DNA of 51,703 nucleotides from Bacteroidota bacterium. GTDB taxonomy: Bacteria > Bacteroidota > Bacteroidia > B-17B0 > Aurantibacillaceae. The notes beneath the pieces were generated by a model. The model made no database searches and was not told the DNA's origin. It saw only the letters and a program-made list of their open reading frames with translations. The stretch spans positions 1-51,703 of the forward strand of contig JAFDYI010000016.1 in NCBI GenBank assembly GCA_018267475.1, given 5' to 3'. Positions 32,030 to 40,874 of this stretch are shown here, piece after piece. A program made the position numbers and the translations under genes. Within the stretch, counting starts at the first letter, position 1. Each line of letters starts with the position of its first letter.

Positions 32030-34213
32030 ATGAAAAATTATTTTAAACACAGTACAAAAGCCATAGCCTTGGCGGCTGTTTTATGCAGCTATGCGCCCAC
32101 TACAGGCTACGCCCAACAGCGCGTATGCGGCACGATGCAGTACGAACAATGGCTGCAACAGCAAAACCCAAAACGCGCCGAGCAGCGCCAAGAATTTGAG
32201 CAAGCCGTACAGCGTTTTATAGAGCGCCAAAAAACATTAAAAACCGAAAACAACAACAGCACGCAAGCCATCATTAAAATACCTTTAGTAGTACACGTCG
32301 TATTCCATAACGCCAGCGATAGTGTGAGCGATGCGCAGATATTTTCTCAAATAAACATTTTAAACAACGATTACACCCGAAAAAATGCCGACACCCTGAA
32401 CACCCCTACGGCTTTTAAATCGGTAGCAGGGGCTCCGATGATACAGTATTGCTGGGCACAACAAGATCCCAGTGGCAACCCAACCAACGGCATTGAAAGA
32501 AGAAAAAACACCGCTATAACTTCATGGGCTGCCGACAACAAGATAAAATCGTACGCCACCGGCGGTTTAAATGCTTGGGATCCCTCGCGCTACTTTAATA
32601 TATGGGTATGTAATTTAGGGGGTGGTTTATTGGGTTATGGGGAGTTTCCTAGCAGCACATTAAGCAATACCTACGGTTTTGTAGCCGGGGCTACCTGCTT
32701 CGGAAATATGGGCTTGGCTCAAGCTCCATACAATAAAGGACGCACCGCCACTCACGAAATAGGGCATTGTTTTAACTTATACCATATTTGGGGCGATGAC
32801 AACGGGGCCTGCACCGGAACCGATTATTGCAACGATACCCCAAACCAAGCCGGCGAAAATTACGGTTGCCCCTCTTACCCGCACACCGATGCCTGCTCGC
32901 CATCAGCACCCGGCGTTATGTTTATGAATTATATGGACTATACCGACGATGGCTGCATGAACATCTTTACAAAAGACCAATCTACTCGTATGCTGGCTAT
33001 TATAAACACCCCGCCATATAATAGTTTAACCACTTCTACTGCGTGTAATGCGGTAGCTCTTGCGGCAAACGATGCCGGCATCAGCAGCATACTAGCCCCA
33101 GCCGGAACATCTTGCGCCACCAACATCATTCCTAAAGTGGTATTAAAAAATTGGGGTACCAATACCATAAGCTCGTGTACCATAAAATACAAAGTAGATA
33201 ATAACGCCGTTCAAAGCTTTGCATGGACGGGCAATTTAGCCTCTTTAGCTTCTACAACCGTAACATTAGCCTCTACCGGTGTGAGCAACGGCAACCATGT
33301 GTTTACGGCATACACCAGCTTGCCTAATGGCAGCTCCGACCCCAACCATGGAAACGATACGGCTCGTGCTAATTTTAGCATTATTACCACCGGAAGTACC
33401 TTACCTCTGTTTGAAGGGTTTGAAGGAGCTAGCTTCCCCCCAAGCGGTTGGGCTATAAACAACCCTGACGGCTTAGATACATGGAAGCGAGCCACTAATG
33501 CCCACAAAACGGGTACAGCCTGTGCTGTAATGGATAATTACACCAACAGCCATGTAAAAGAAATAGATGATATCGTTACGCCCGGTTTAAGTTTTTCGGG
33601 GGTAAGCAGTCCGCAACTAAGTTTTCAGGTAGCCTATAAACTATACTCAAACCCGGGTTTAAACCCCAGCTATTCCGATACCTTGCAAGTACTCATTTCT
33701 ACCGATTGCGGGGCCACTTACACCAGTTTGTATAAAAAATATGGAAACAACCTCAGCAGCACAAGCCCTACTTGGGCTAACAGCGCCTTTACCCCTACCT
33801 CAACCCAGTGGCGATTAGAAACCATTCCTTTATCAAGCTACGCAGGGGTACCTAATGTGTTTATTAAATTCCGAAACATATCCGACTACGAAAATTTCTT
33901 ATACCTGGACGATATCAACATCCTAGATGCTTCTACCACAAATATTAACCTTAATACCGTATCAAACGGAGTAAGCATCTATCCAAACCCGAGCGCTAAC
34001 GGAAATTTTTCTATAGATATAAAACAAAGCGAAACAAGCATACAAAAAATAACAGCCTACGATTTGGTTGGGAAAAAAGTATTTGAATTAAACGAACATA
34101 TACCGTCCGGCATATACAACATGAATTTAAGCCATCTAAGCAGCGGTACCTATTTTATTCAAATTGTAAAAGAAGACAAAACTCTATTTGATAAAATAAT
34201 CATTAGTAAATAG
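32030..34213 (+). CDS. Secreted M43 (pappalysin-like) zinc metalloprotease with T9SS type A sorting domain
   Basis: 727 residues. It has a signal peptide (cleaved about res. 28, 'GYAQ') and a prodomain-like helical region (35-75). The M43 catalytic domain has 'HEIGHCFNLYHIWGDD' (H242, H246, H252 ligands, E243 base) and a Met-turn 'MNYMDYTDD' (about 299-307). Then come Ig-like and MAM/concanavalin-like beta domains (345-640) and a type A C-terminal sorting domain 'VSIYPNPSANGNFSIDIKQ' ... 'LSSGTYFIQIV' ... 'DKIIISK'. It should be exported by Sec, then T9SS, and act outside the cell on proteins. A strong terminator follows the stop. Confidence 0.93.
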   Translation: MKNYFKHSTKAIALAAVLCSYAPTTGYAQQRVCGTMQYEQWLQQQNPKRAEQRQEFEQAVQRFIERQKTLKTENNNSTQAIIKIPLVVHVVFHNASDSVSDAQIFSQINILNNDYTRKNADTLNTPTAFKSVAGAPMIQYCWAQQDPSGNPTNGIERRKNTAITSWAADNKIKSYATGGLNAWDPSRYFNIWVCNLGGGLLGYGEFPSSTLSNTYGFVAGATCFGNMGLAQAPYNKGRTATHEIGHCFNLYHIWGDDNGACTGTDYCNDTPNQAGENYGCPSYPHTDACSPSAPGVMFMNYMDYTDDGCMNIFTKDQSTRMLAIINTPPYNSLTTSTACNAVALAANDAGISSILAPAGTSCATNIIPKVVLKNWGTNTISSCTIKYKVDNNAVQSFAWTGNLASLASTTVTLASTGVSNGNHVFTAYTSLPNGSSDPNHGNDTARANFSIITTGSTLPLFEGFEGASFPPSGWAINNPDGLDTWKRATNAHKTGTACAVMDNYTNSHVKEIDDIVTPGLSFSGVSSPQLSFQVAYKLYSNPGLNPSYSDTLQVLISTDCGATYTSLYKKYGNNLSSTSPTWANSAFTPTSTQWRLETIPLSSYAGVPNVFIKFRNISDYENFLYLDDINILDASTTNINLNTVSNGVSIYPNPSANGNFSIDIKQSETSIQKITAYDLVGKKVFELNEHIPSGIYNMNLSHLSSGTYFIQIVKEDKTLFDKIIISK

Positions 34214-34243
34214 CCCGAACCAGTAGCCCAAACAACAACAACA

Positions 34244-34277
34244 AGAGGTTGCCTGCACAAGGCAGCCTCTTTTTTTG
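34244..34277 (+). terminator. Rho-independent terminator of the M43 protease
   Basis: AGAGGTTGCCT and AGGCAGCCTCT form an 11-pair stem (one G-T) over a 5-base loop GCACA, directly followed by seven T. Confidence 0.9.
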
Positions 34278-34443
34278 CCGTGCCTTGGCTAAAGTGTTAC
34301 CTTGCAAAAACGGTATAAGAAGGTAAAAAAAAGCGCAGCCATAAAGCCATATACATCTTATTGATACGGTTAAGGCTCTCAATATAGGTCTGCTATGTAC
34401 TGTTTCATCTATAAAAAAGCAAGGCGCTGCTCCCCTAAGATTA
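34278..34443. other. Non-coding spacer between two terminators
   Basis: About 165 bases between the M43 terminator and the gldN terminator. The minus-strand reading frame across it is hydrophobic by chance, crosses both hairpins and is not a gene. No tRNA fold or known RNA was recognised. Confidence 0.4.
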
Positions 34444-34478
34444 GAAAATAAAAAAGCCGCCTTTAAAGGCGGCTTTAA
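34444..34478 (-). terminator. Terminator of the gld/por operon (24-bp perfect palindrome)
   Basis: AAAGCCGCC TTTAAA GGCGGCTTT is fully self-complementary (34453-34476). On the minus strand it is followed by a T-rich tail (the plus-strand A run at 34444-34455), which makes it the terminator after gldN; it could also act for the plus strand. Confidence 0.85.
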
Positions 34479-34501
34479 AAATACTTTAAGAAACAGCGGG
34501 G

Positions 34502-35359
34502 CTAAAAATGCCACATATCGTGCTCGTACAAAAATATATCGTTTTTAATACGTTCGCTTTCAAGTAAGGCGTCTATGCCGTGGGCGTACTCAATAATACC
34601 TCTGTCGTACACATTGCTTTCTTTCGTAATGGTGCTGTTAAACATACGCTTCCAGAAAATATCGTCGTAAGTTCTGCGTTCTGCATCGTTTTTTACGTTA
34701 AATACTTCGTATTTTGCAAAGTAAGGGCGGCACTCTGGAAAATACACCCAATACTGATCTATCGGTAAGTTTTTATCTTCATCCCATGTAGTAATTCCTA
34801 AGCCCAGTATGCGAACTTCAAGTACTGATTTTTGGCGATCGAAAAACCAATCTTCTTTTACTTTTAAAGTTCTGAACGAACGATACATCCAAATAGAATC
34901 GGCAGCGGGCAACACCTTTACAAAGTGTTCGTTCCCTTGCTCATCAAATTGAGATTGCTCTACCGAATCGCCTTGTTTGCGTATTTTTACTTTTAAATCG
35001 TTTAAGGTTAATGGAGTTAAAAACTGCTCATCAGAAAAAGCGATAATTTCTCCGGTTAGGATATGTTTAGAAAGTACTTGCAAAAAAGACATGCGGCTTT
35101 TTCCTGAACTAAAATCTAAAGGATAGTACAAAGGCTGGTTTATTTTTTCGCGCATATCTATTTCGCGCCATATACGCTTAGTCCACTGCACATCCGATTC
35201 GCGCAAAGAGGTATAAGGAATAAAGCGTCGGTTTACCGAATTTTCTTTTTCGTAAATTCCATCTCTGTAAGCACCCGGTTGAAACACACCCGGTTGCTGC
35301 GCCCAGCCCGCTACCGACACCGTCAGTAATAAAGCCATTAGAAACAAACCCTTTTTCAT
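34502..35359 (-). CDS. gldN: T9SS ring component / gliding motility protein GldN (PorN)
   Basis: 285 residues, periplasmic. Signal peptide MKKGLFLMALLLTVSVAGWA, then the GldN pattern 'RRFIPYTSLRESDVQWTKR', 'WREIDMREKINQPLYYPL', 'WFFDRQKSVLEVRILGLG' and 'RMFNSTITKESNVYDRGI'. GldN works with the lipoprotein GldK in the periplasmic ring associated with the outer membrane and contacts GldM. Last gene of the operon, 52 bases after gldM, ended by a perfect palindromic terminator. Confidence 0.95.
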   Translation of the reverse strand: MKKGLFLMALLLTVSVAGWAQQPGVFQPGAYRDGIYEKENSVNRRFIPYTSLRESDVQWTKRIWREIDMREKINQPLYYPLDFSSGKSRMSFLQVLSKHILTGEIIAFSDEQFLTPLTLNDLKVKIRKQGDSVEQSQFDEQGNEHFVKVLPAADSIWMYRSFRTLKVKEDWFFDRQKSVLEVRILGLGITTWDEDKNLPIDQYWVYFPECRPYFAKYEVFNVKNDAERRTYDDIFWKRMFNSTITKESNVYDRGIIEYAHGIDALLESERIKNDIFLYEHDMWHF

Positions 35360-35411
35360 ATCTTCTATGTTTTAGTTAATACTAAGTTGCCTTGTATATT
35401 CTTAATTACGC

Positions 35412-37085
35412 TTATCCTTTTACTTTTATAGTAATACCGGGAACCCCTGTTTTTATAGATCCATCAGGAGCTTTTACTTTAATATTATCTATAAATATCT
35501 TGCTTCCTACACCTACTTGGTTTAAGATAGAGCGTGCGTCTGAACTCATATTGTTACCTTGGCAGCTGGTAAACTTCGTAGCTCCTTTTACTGATGCGGT
35601 TACGTCAAAAGAAAGTACCACAAAGTTTGCTTTAAAGTCAAAGCCGGGAGCGTTAGCACCCACCCCACCAATAACTGATATTTCTGATTTTTTCATATCT
35701 ACCGAGCCTGTTTTTCCGCCCACGTTAGCTACCGGAGGAGGTAGTGGTTTTACGCGGAATTTTACAGAACCTTGTGATTTTACAGAACCGTCTTTTTGTT
35801 TAGCCGATACGCTGATGGTACACTCGCCCGGAGAAGAAAATGAATACTCAAATTTACCGGGTCCTTTAGGTGTAGAGCGCACTCCGCCGCCTGAGGGAGA
35901 TACAATCATATCGGTAGGTGATACCCCTGCTGCCGAAACCGACACCGGGTTTGGTACCCCTACATAAAACACGTTCATTTGGTCGGCTGATACGGCTACC
36001 GCTTGTTGCGCCACCATATAGTTTTGTTCAAACGGATATAATTTAAACTCGCCGGTAGGTTGTTTTAAGCGTATCACACCGTTGTATTTTTGCTCGCCTT
36101 GTCCACCGGTACTTACTTCGTATTTACCCATACCATCGGCCAAAGGCACGTTAGTACCACCGGTTACGGTTCCTTTAATGGTATCGTAAGACGTTGGGTT
36201 TACAATTACTTGCATATTTTCTTCTTTAAAATCAGAAGAACCAGCTGATATAAAAATATCGGAGGTGTATTTTTGTCCGGATAAGATATAGCTTGAAGGG
36301 GCTACTACCTTAGCGGCTAGTTTATCAAATTTCACCATCATTTTTCCGGCTGCACCCGAGAAGTTGGACATAATTTCAGCGTCTAAGTTCTTTACGTCGG
36401 ATTGCATTTTGGTTAGGTTGGTAATAACGCCGGCTAAGGGTAAGTGGTAAAAGTTTAATACTTCCCAGCTAATAGGCGTTCCATCTTCAGTAGCTCCGTG
36501 CGTATCGGGGGTAAGCGAGTATTTTATTTTTTCTTTCATTTGTTCATACTCGTTAGGAAGAAACTGCGTTGCTTTGTTTTTTTGCATGTCATCTAACATT
36601 TTCAGCAGTTTATCACGTACGCCTTCCATTTTTCCACGCAATTCGGTGGCGGTAAACTCGCCGGTAGCGGGTTTTGTTTCGTCCGATCCTACCATTAGGT
36701 GGGTGGGAGCATCGTAGTTATCTTTTGCATCCACATAGCGCAAGTGCATCACGCTATCGGTACCGGCTTCAGCGGTATGGTGCATTACGTGTTGTTTTAG
36801 TGCTTCTATGTAGGTAAATAATTCATCGGTCATTTTATGTGCTTCTACTGCTTTGTTGTAGTAGGGCACCGCTTGTGGGGTAGATGCTTTCGCTTCTTCA
36901 AAAGCTTTCATCATACGTTGGGTGTTTTTACCAAAGTTTGCATTGGTAGTTTCCAATCCTTCGTTTACAATTACAAACGCGCTTAATATATCTTTAGATA
37001 CGTTCATTGCCAGAAGCGCCATCAGTACCAGGTACATCAAGCCTATCATCTTCTGCCTTGGGGTTTCTTTGCCTCCGCCTGCCAT
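35412..37085 (-). CDS. gldM: T9SS inner-membrane motor protein GldM (PorM)
   Basis: 557 residues. One N-terminal TM helix (about res. 13-33, 'MIGLMYLVLMALLAMNVS') after a basic 'GGGKETPRQK' start, then a long periplasmic part with four domains (helical D1, then D2-D4 beta domains; D4 ends with 'GVPGITIKVKG'). GldM dimers sit inside the GldL pentamer and carry proton-driven rotation across the periplasm to the GldKN ring. Starts 95 bases after gldL. Confidence 0.96.
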   Translation of the reverse strand: MAGGGKETPRQKMIGLMYLVLMALLAMNVSKDILSAFVIVNEGLETTNANFGKNTQRMMKAFEEAKASTPQAVPYYNKAVEAHKMTDELFTYIEALKQHVMHHTAEAGTDSVMHLRYVDAKDNYDAPTHLMVGSDETKPATGEFTATELRGKMEGVRDKLLKMLDDMQKNKATQFLPNEYEQMKEKIKYSLTPDTHGATEDGTPISWEVLNFYHLPLAGVITNLTKMQSDVKNLDAEIMSNFSGAAGKMMVKFDKLAAKVVAPSSYILSGQKYTSDIFISAGSSDFKEENMQVIVNPTSYDTIKGTVTGGTNVPLADGMGKYEVSTGGQGEQKYNGVIRLKQPTGEFKLYPFEQNYMVAQQAVAVSADQMNVFYVGVPNPVSVSAAGVSPTDMIVSPSGGGVRSTPKGPGKFEYSFSSPGECTISVSAKQKDGSVKSQGSVKFRVKPLPPPVANVGGKTGSVDMKKSEISVIGGVGANAPGFDFKANFVVLSFDVTASVKGATKFTSCQGNNMSSDARSILNQVGVGSKIFIDNIKVKAPDGSIKTGVPGITIKVKG

Positions 37086-37180
37086 TTTAAATTTTGTTTT
37101 TTATGGTTGTTTAAAAAAAATCTTATCTAAAAAAAGGAAAGAAAAAAATAAGTTTCTCTTTCCTTTTTATGTTTGGTTTC

Positions 37181-37987
37181 TTAGTGCTGTTTGTAGTTCA
37201 TAGCGCTTAACATATTGCCGTAAATTCCATTTAAGGCTGTTAAGTTGCTAGATAAAGCCGAAATTTCGGTTTTGTATTTGCGAGTATCTTCTACCGAATC
37301 GTTCAAGTTTTTCATTAGGTTTTCTAGTCCTTCGTAGAATTGAGAAGTCGCTTTTAAGTGCTCGTTGCTTCCTTGCAATTGCAATTCGTAAGAGGCGTTA
37401 AGAGCCGAAAGGTTTTTAGATACTTTGCTTAGCTGTTCGCCAAAAGAAGTACCGGTTTCGTTTGACAAGGATAAACCCATTAGTGATTCGGCTGCTTTGC
37501 TGTACGAATCAGACAAAGAGCTTACATTTTTTGCAGCTCCTTTTACGCTGTTTACATACTCGTTAGTGGCGGTATGTGCGTTTGAAATATCGGCAATTTT
37601 TGAGGCATTATCGCTCAAAGAACGCATGCTGTTACCTAAGCTTTCAATCAATTCGGGCCCTATTTTAGCTTGTTCCAACATGCTGTCTAGTTGTTGGGTT
37701 ACAGTAGCTCCTTCTAGTTTATCGTCTTCATCATCGGTGTGACCGCCCATGCCCGGGGTTAGTTCAGGATAAGCCAATGACCAATCGTAATCCTCATGTG
37801 GAATATCAAAAGCATACAACAAAAAGATAGCAGCCTCGGTTAATAGTCCCACAATCAACATCAGGGCAGCGCCCGGATAGTGCTGAATTTTAAATAAGGC
37901 GCCCACGATTACTACTGCGGATCCCACACACGCTGCGATATGCAGTGTTTTTTTATACCCTGTAATTTTTGGTAATTTGCTGCTCAT
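37181..37987 (-). CDS. gldL: T9SS inner-membrane motor protein GldL (PorL)
   Basis: 268 residues. Two TM helices at about 15-32 and 39-60 with the conserved 'ALFKIQHYPGAALMLIVGLL' turn and the in-membrane acid E51 in 'GLLTEAAIFLLYAF', the residue type implicated in proton flow in GldL. A long cytoplasmic helical C-terminus follows ('MSLSNETGTSFGEQLSKVSKNLSAL' region, coiled coil). Pentameric stator of the T9SS and gliding motor. Confidence 0.95.
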   Translation of the reverse strand: MSSKLPKITGYKKTLHIAACVGSAVVIVGALFKIQHYPGAALMLIVGLLTEAAIFLLYAFDIPHEDYDWSLAYPELTPGMGGHTDDEDDKLEGATVTQQLDSMLEQAKIGPELIESLGNSMRSLSDNASKIADISNAHTATNEYVNSVKGAAKNVSSLSDSYSKAAESLMGLSLSNETGTSFGEQLSKVSKNLSALNASYELQLQGSNEHLKATSQFYEGLENLMKNLNDSVEDTRKYKTEISALSSNLTALNGIYGNMLSAMNYKQH

Positions 37988-38063
37988 TTTTTGTTTGGTT
38001 TTTAAAGGTTAGTGATTTTTTGTTTGTGTTTTGGTTTATTGGTTTTTGTTGTTTATTCTTCTC

Positions 38064-39608
38064 TTAGAAGGAAGTATCGTCGCCTTTGGCACGACCTAAA
38101 TAGGTCATCACACAACGAAATCCTACATAGCATTTTGCGGTATCTTGATACTCGTATGTTCTCGTAGAGTTTTGCAGGTAGTAACCCACATCTTTCCAAG
38201 AGCCACCGCGTATTACTTTACGTTTTAATACGCTTTCTTCATTATCTTGTGCTTCGTATTCATAATCGGGGTTCATGTCGTGTTCAAAATCGTAAGCCGA
38301 CTCATCAAAAGCGTTTCTAGTCCACTCGGCAGCGTTGCCCGCCATGCAATACAAGCCCCAATCGTTCGGGTTATACGAGAAAATATGTACTGTATGGAAA
38401 CCACCATCTACTTCGTACGAACCACGCATCGGTTTAAAGTTGGCTAAGAAGCAACCGCGCGCGTTGCGGATATAAGGACCGCCCCAAGGGTATTGAGAAA
38501 GGTCGTTGCCGCCGCGGGCTGCATATTCCCACTCCGACTCGGTAGGCAAGCGGAAATCGTTTACGATAGATTGTCCGTTTCCTATCAAGAAATTATTAAG
38601 CAAGTTGGTACGCCACACACAAAAGGCACGTGCTTGTTTCCAAGTTACTCCTACTACAGGGTAGTTGTCGTAAGCAGGATGCCAGAAGTACATATTGGTC
38701 ATGGGTTCGTTAAAGGCGTAGGTATAATCATGTACCCAAGCCAAGGTATCAGGATATACGTTGATGATGTCTTTTACAATAAACACACTTCTATCCACTC
38801 CTTTGCGCTCTCTTATTTTGTATGCGCCGGGGGCTACCGATTCTTCGTTTTCGGTATCGTATCTACCCAGTGTTTTAGGTTCTGTTTCGGGGTCTTTTAC
38901 AGGCGAGGTCATCGTGCCTAATTTGTCGGTACCTCCGTCGTTTAAGGTTACACCGTTTATGTATTCTCCTTTTTTATATTCGTTTATTTGAATATCCGGT
39001 GATTTTTGTGGTAAAAAGCGGTTGTTTTTTGCTGCCGCCATACGAATGTTGATGCGGTAGTATTCGTAGTTTAATTTACGAGTATCTATTTCTTTACGAT
39101 TGTAAAAACGCTCAGCTTCTGACAGGTAAAGAGGTTGCAAATCTAAGCGATAATCATCGTCTTGCGAATCCCACTTAATTTTTTTATCCCAATTTAGGTA
39201 AAACTCTTTTAAGTTTTGGTCTTGGCGATACAGGGGGTTCATGCTTAACCATTCGTCTTGGGGTATTTGGTAGTCTTGTGCTTCGGCATTACCTCCGTTG
39301 GCTAACAGTACGCGGGCTAAAGAGTCGCGAACCCAATACACAAACTGACGATACTCGTTATTTGATATTTCGGTTTCATCAATATAAAAAGATTGGATAG
39401 ATACCACTTTTGATTTGGTAGTATGCGCTGCCCCTACCTCATCGTCGTTTGGGCCCATGTGGTAACTCCCTACGGGCATATAAAGCATTCCGTACGGGTC
39501 GGGTTGAAACCATTCTTCTCTACCCTTTACCCCTACCAGCTCGCCGCTGTAATTGTTGCAACCGGTAACTACCGCAACAAAAGAGGCTAATATCAACAGT
39601 TTTTTCAT
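38064..39608 (-). CDS. gldK: T9SS lipoprotein GldK (PorK), formylglycine-generating-enzyme fold
   Basis: 514 residues. Lipoprotein signal 'MKKLLILASFVAVVTGC' (Cys17). FGE-sulfatase type domain with 'YMPVGSYHMGPNDDEV', 'YIDETEISNNEYRQFVYWVR', 'YPVVGVTWKQARAFCVWRT', 'FRLPTESEWEYAARGG', 'AGNAAEWTRNAFDESAYDF' and 'VIRGGSWKDVGYYLQNSTR'. In GldK this fold is structural. It forms the outer-membrane-associated ring with GldN. A perfect -7 box lies upstream, so gldKLMN can be transcribed separately from the PorP-like gene. Confidence 0.96.
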   Translation of the reverse strand: MKKLLILASFVAVVTGCNNYSGELVGVKGREEWFQPDPYGMLYMPVGSYHMGPNDDEVGAAHTTKSKVVSIQSFYIDETEISNNEYRQFVYWVRDSLARVLLANGGNAEAQDYQIPQDEWLSMNPLYRQDQNLKEFYLNWDKKIKWDSQDDDYRLDLQPLYLSEAERFYNRKEIDTRKLNYEYYRINIRMAAAKNNRFLPQKSPDIQINEYKKGEYINGVTLNDGGTDKLGTMTSPVKDPETEPKTLGRYDTENEESVAPGAYKIRERKGVDRSVFIVKDIINVYPDTLAWVHDYTYAFNEPMTNMYFWHPAYDNYPVVGVTWKQARAFCVWRTNLLNNFLIGNGQSIVNDFRLPTESEWEYAARGGNDLSQYPWGGPYIRNARGCFLANFKPMRGSYEVDGGFHTVHIFSYNPNDWGLYCMAGNAAEWTRNAFDESAYDFEHDMNPDYEYEAQDNEESVLKRKVIRGGSWKDVGYYLQNSTRTYEYQDTAKCYVGFRCVMTYLGRAKGDDTSF

Positions 39609-39641
39609 ATTCTTCGTTTTAGTTTTTCACCCGTCTGCGCG

Positions 39642-39649
39642 CAAATATA
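39642..39649 (-). promoter_or_regulatory. -7 promoter box of gldKLMN
   Basis: Minus-strand TATATTTG matches TAnnTTTG exactly, 33 bases before the gldK ATG, in the 128-base gap after the PorP-like gene. Confidence 0.6.
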
Positions 39650-39736
39650 TATATTTTTGAAACAGATGGTAAGTTGCTTAAACGCATTTTTTTTAAAAAG
39701 GTTTCAATTTTTTTAAATTCTGTACTTTTTTAACAA

Positions 39737-40738
39737 TTATTCTGCGAAATAACGGGTATTCCAGTGGCTTTGTTTTTTCGATTTATCTTTGGGTTTCATG
39801 CAGTATCCCAAAGAAATCTCGTGCGTACCGGAGCTGTAGCCTTTTATTTTAGAAGTGGTGATATCATACGAGTATGAAATGCGTAAACCAAAAGGCGCTT
39901 TGTACACCAACATAGGCGCTATGGCATCTTGCAAGCGGTAGCTAAGCCCTAAGCCTATCATTTTTCTGTACATATAAGTAAGGTTTACATCTAATTGAGT
40001 AGAAGCCGCATCGGTTTTTACCAAGATGTTGGGTTGCAGTTGGTCTTCGCCGTTACGTAGGTTAAAGGTATAACCCGCCATAATATAATAGTGGCGTGCC
40101 ACTCCATAAGTTAATTTATAGCCGGGGTTAGATCCGCTGCTGTTACCGGTAGCTCCATTCAAATCGGGAGCGCTTAAGTGCGTGCTGGAAATACCGATAT
40201 ATAATTTATTAGGTATGGTATAATACAAACCGCCGCCTAAATCAAAGGCCGCTTTATTTAAGTTGGGTGAGTTGGTACCTTGCCCGGTAGTATTATTATA
40301 TGGGTTGTTAGGAATGGTAGGGTCGTTTAGCGTTTGTGGCGCTATGTAATTCCCATTTAGTTTAGATTGGAAAAGACCTAAATCCAAACCAACGGATAAA
40401 ATACCGGTAGCCCCGATATGTATGTGGTAGGCGCCGGCCAAGCGAGCCGATATGTTGTTTTGAAACCCTATTTTATCATAAATAACCGTGGCTCCTAAGC
40501 CAAAGTTACCAATAGGCATATTAAAACCAAAATATCCGGTAGAGGGCGCACCCGGAAAACTAACCCACTGTTGGCGGTATAAACCATCAAAACAAATGCT
40601 ACCGCTGGTACCTACATAAGCAGGGTTGTAAGCTTGTTTGCAATTCATAAATTGCGTAAACTGCGGATCTTGTTGCGCCAGCGAAACACTTGTTGTTCCT
40701 AATGCGGCAGCTACTAAAAGCGTAGATATTTTTTTCAT
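39737..40738 (-). CDS. porP: Type IX secretion membrane protein, PorP/SprF family
   Basis: 333 residues. Signal peptide (MKKISTLLVAAALGTTSVSL, then AQ), the family opening 'QDPQFTQFMNCKQAYNPAYVG', 'CFDGLYRQQWVSFPGAPSTG' and a barrel ending in 'HEISLGYCMKPKDKSKK'. PorP/SprF proteins are outer-membrane barrels that help T9SS and often anchor type B cargo such as the protein at the left window edge. Location directly upstream of gldK matches porPKLMN order. Its extra C-terminal tail ('SHWNTRYFAE') is typical. Confidence 0.93.
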   Translation of the reverse strand: MKKISTLLVAAALGTTSVSLAQQDPQFTQFMNCKQAYNPAYVGTSGSICFDGLYRQQWVSFPGAPSTGYFGFNMPIGNFGLGATVIYDKIGFQNNISARLAGAYHIHIGATGILSVGLDLGLFQSKLNGNYIAPQTLNDPTIPNNPYNNTTGQGTNSPNLNKAAFDLGGGLYYTIPNKLYIGISSTHLSAPDLNGATGNSSGSNPGYKLTYGVARHYYIMAGYTFNLRNGEDQLQPNILVKTDAASTQLDVNLTYMYRKMIGLGLSYRLQDAIAPMLVYKAPFGLRISYSYDITTSKIKGYSSGTHEISLGYCMKPKDKSKKQSHWNTRYFAE

Positions 40739-40792
40739 ATTTTTTGTTTTAAAAAAGGTATTTAATAACTATTCATTTCTAACAATAGGGTA

Positions 40793-40823
40793 CGAAAGTA
40801 TAAAAAAAATAATACAAAACAAA
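40793..40823 (-). promoter_or_regulatory. Promoter of the PorP-like gene
   Basis: Minus-strand TACTTTCG (40800-40793) is one base off TAnnTTTG and lies 19 bases after a TTTG -33 element (40823-40820). The leader to the ATG at 40738 is about 50 nt. Confidence 0.55.
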
Positions 40824-40874
40824 ATTTTCTTCTTTTTTTAATTTTTTGTTAAAAACTATTTTAATTACTTTTTT

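Noticed and set aside
34203-34514. 103-codon minus-strand hydrophobic frame after gldN
   Set aside because: It overlaps the gldN end and crosses two terminators; hydrophobic by AT bias only.
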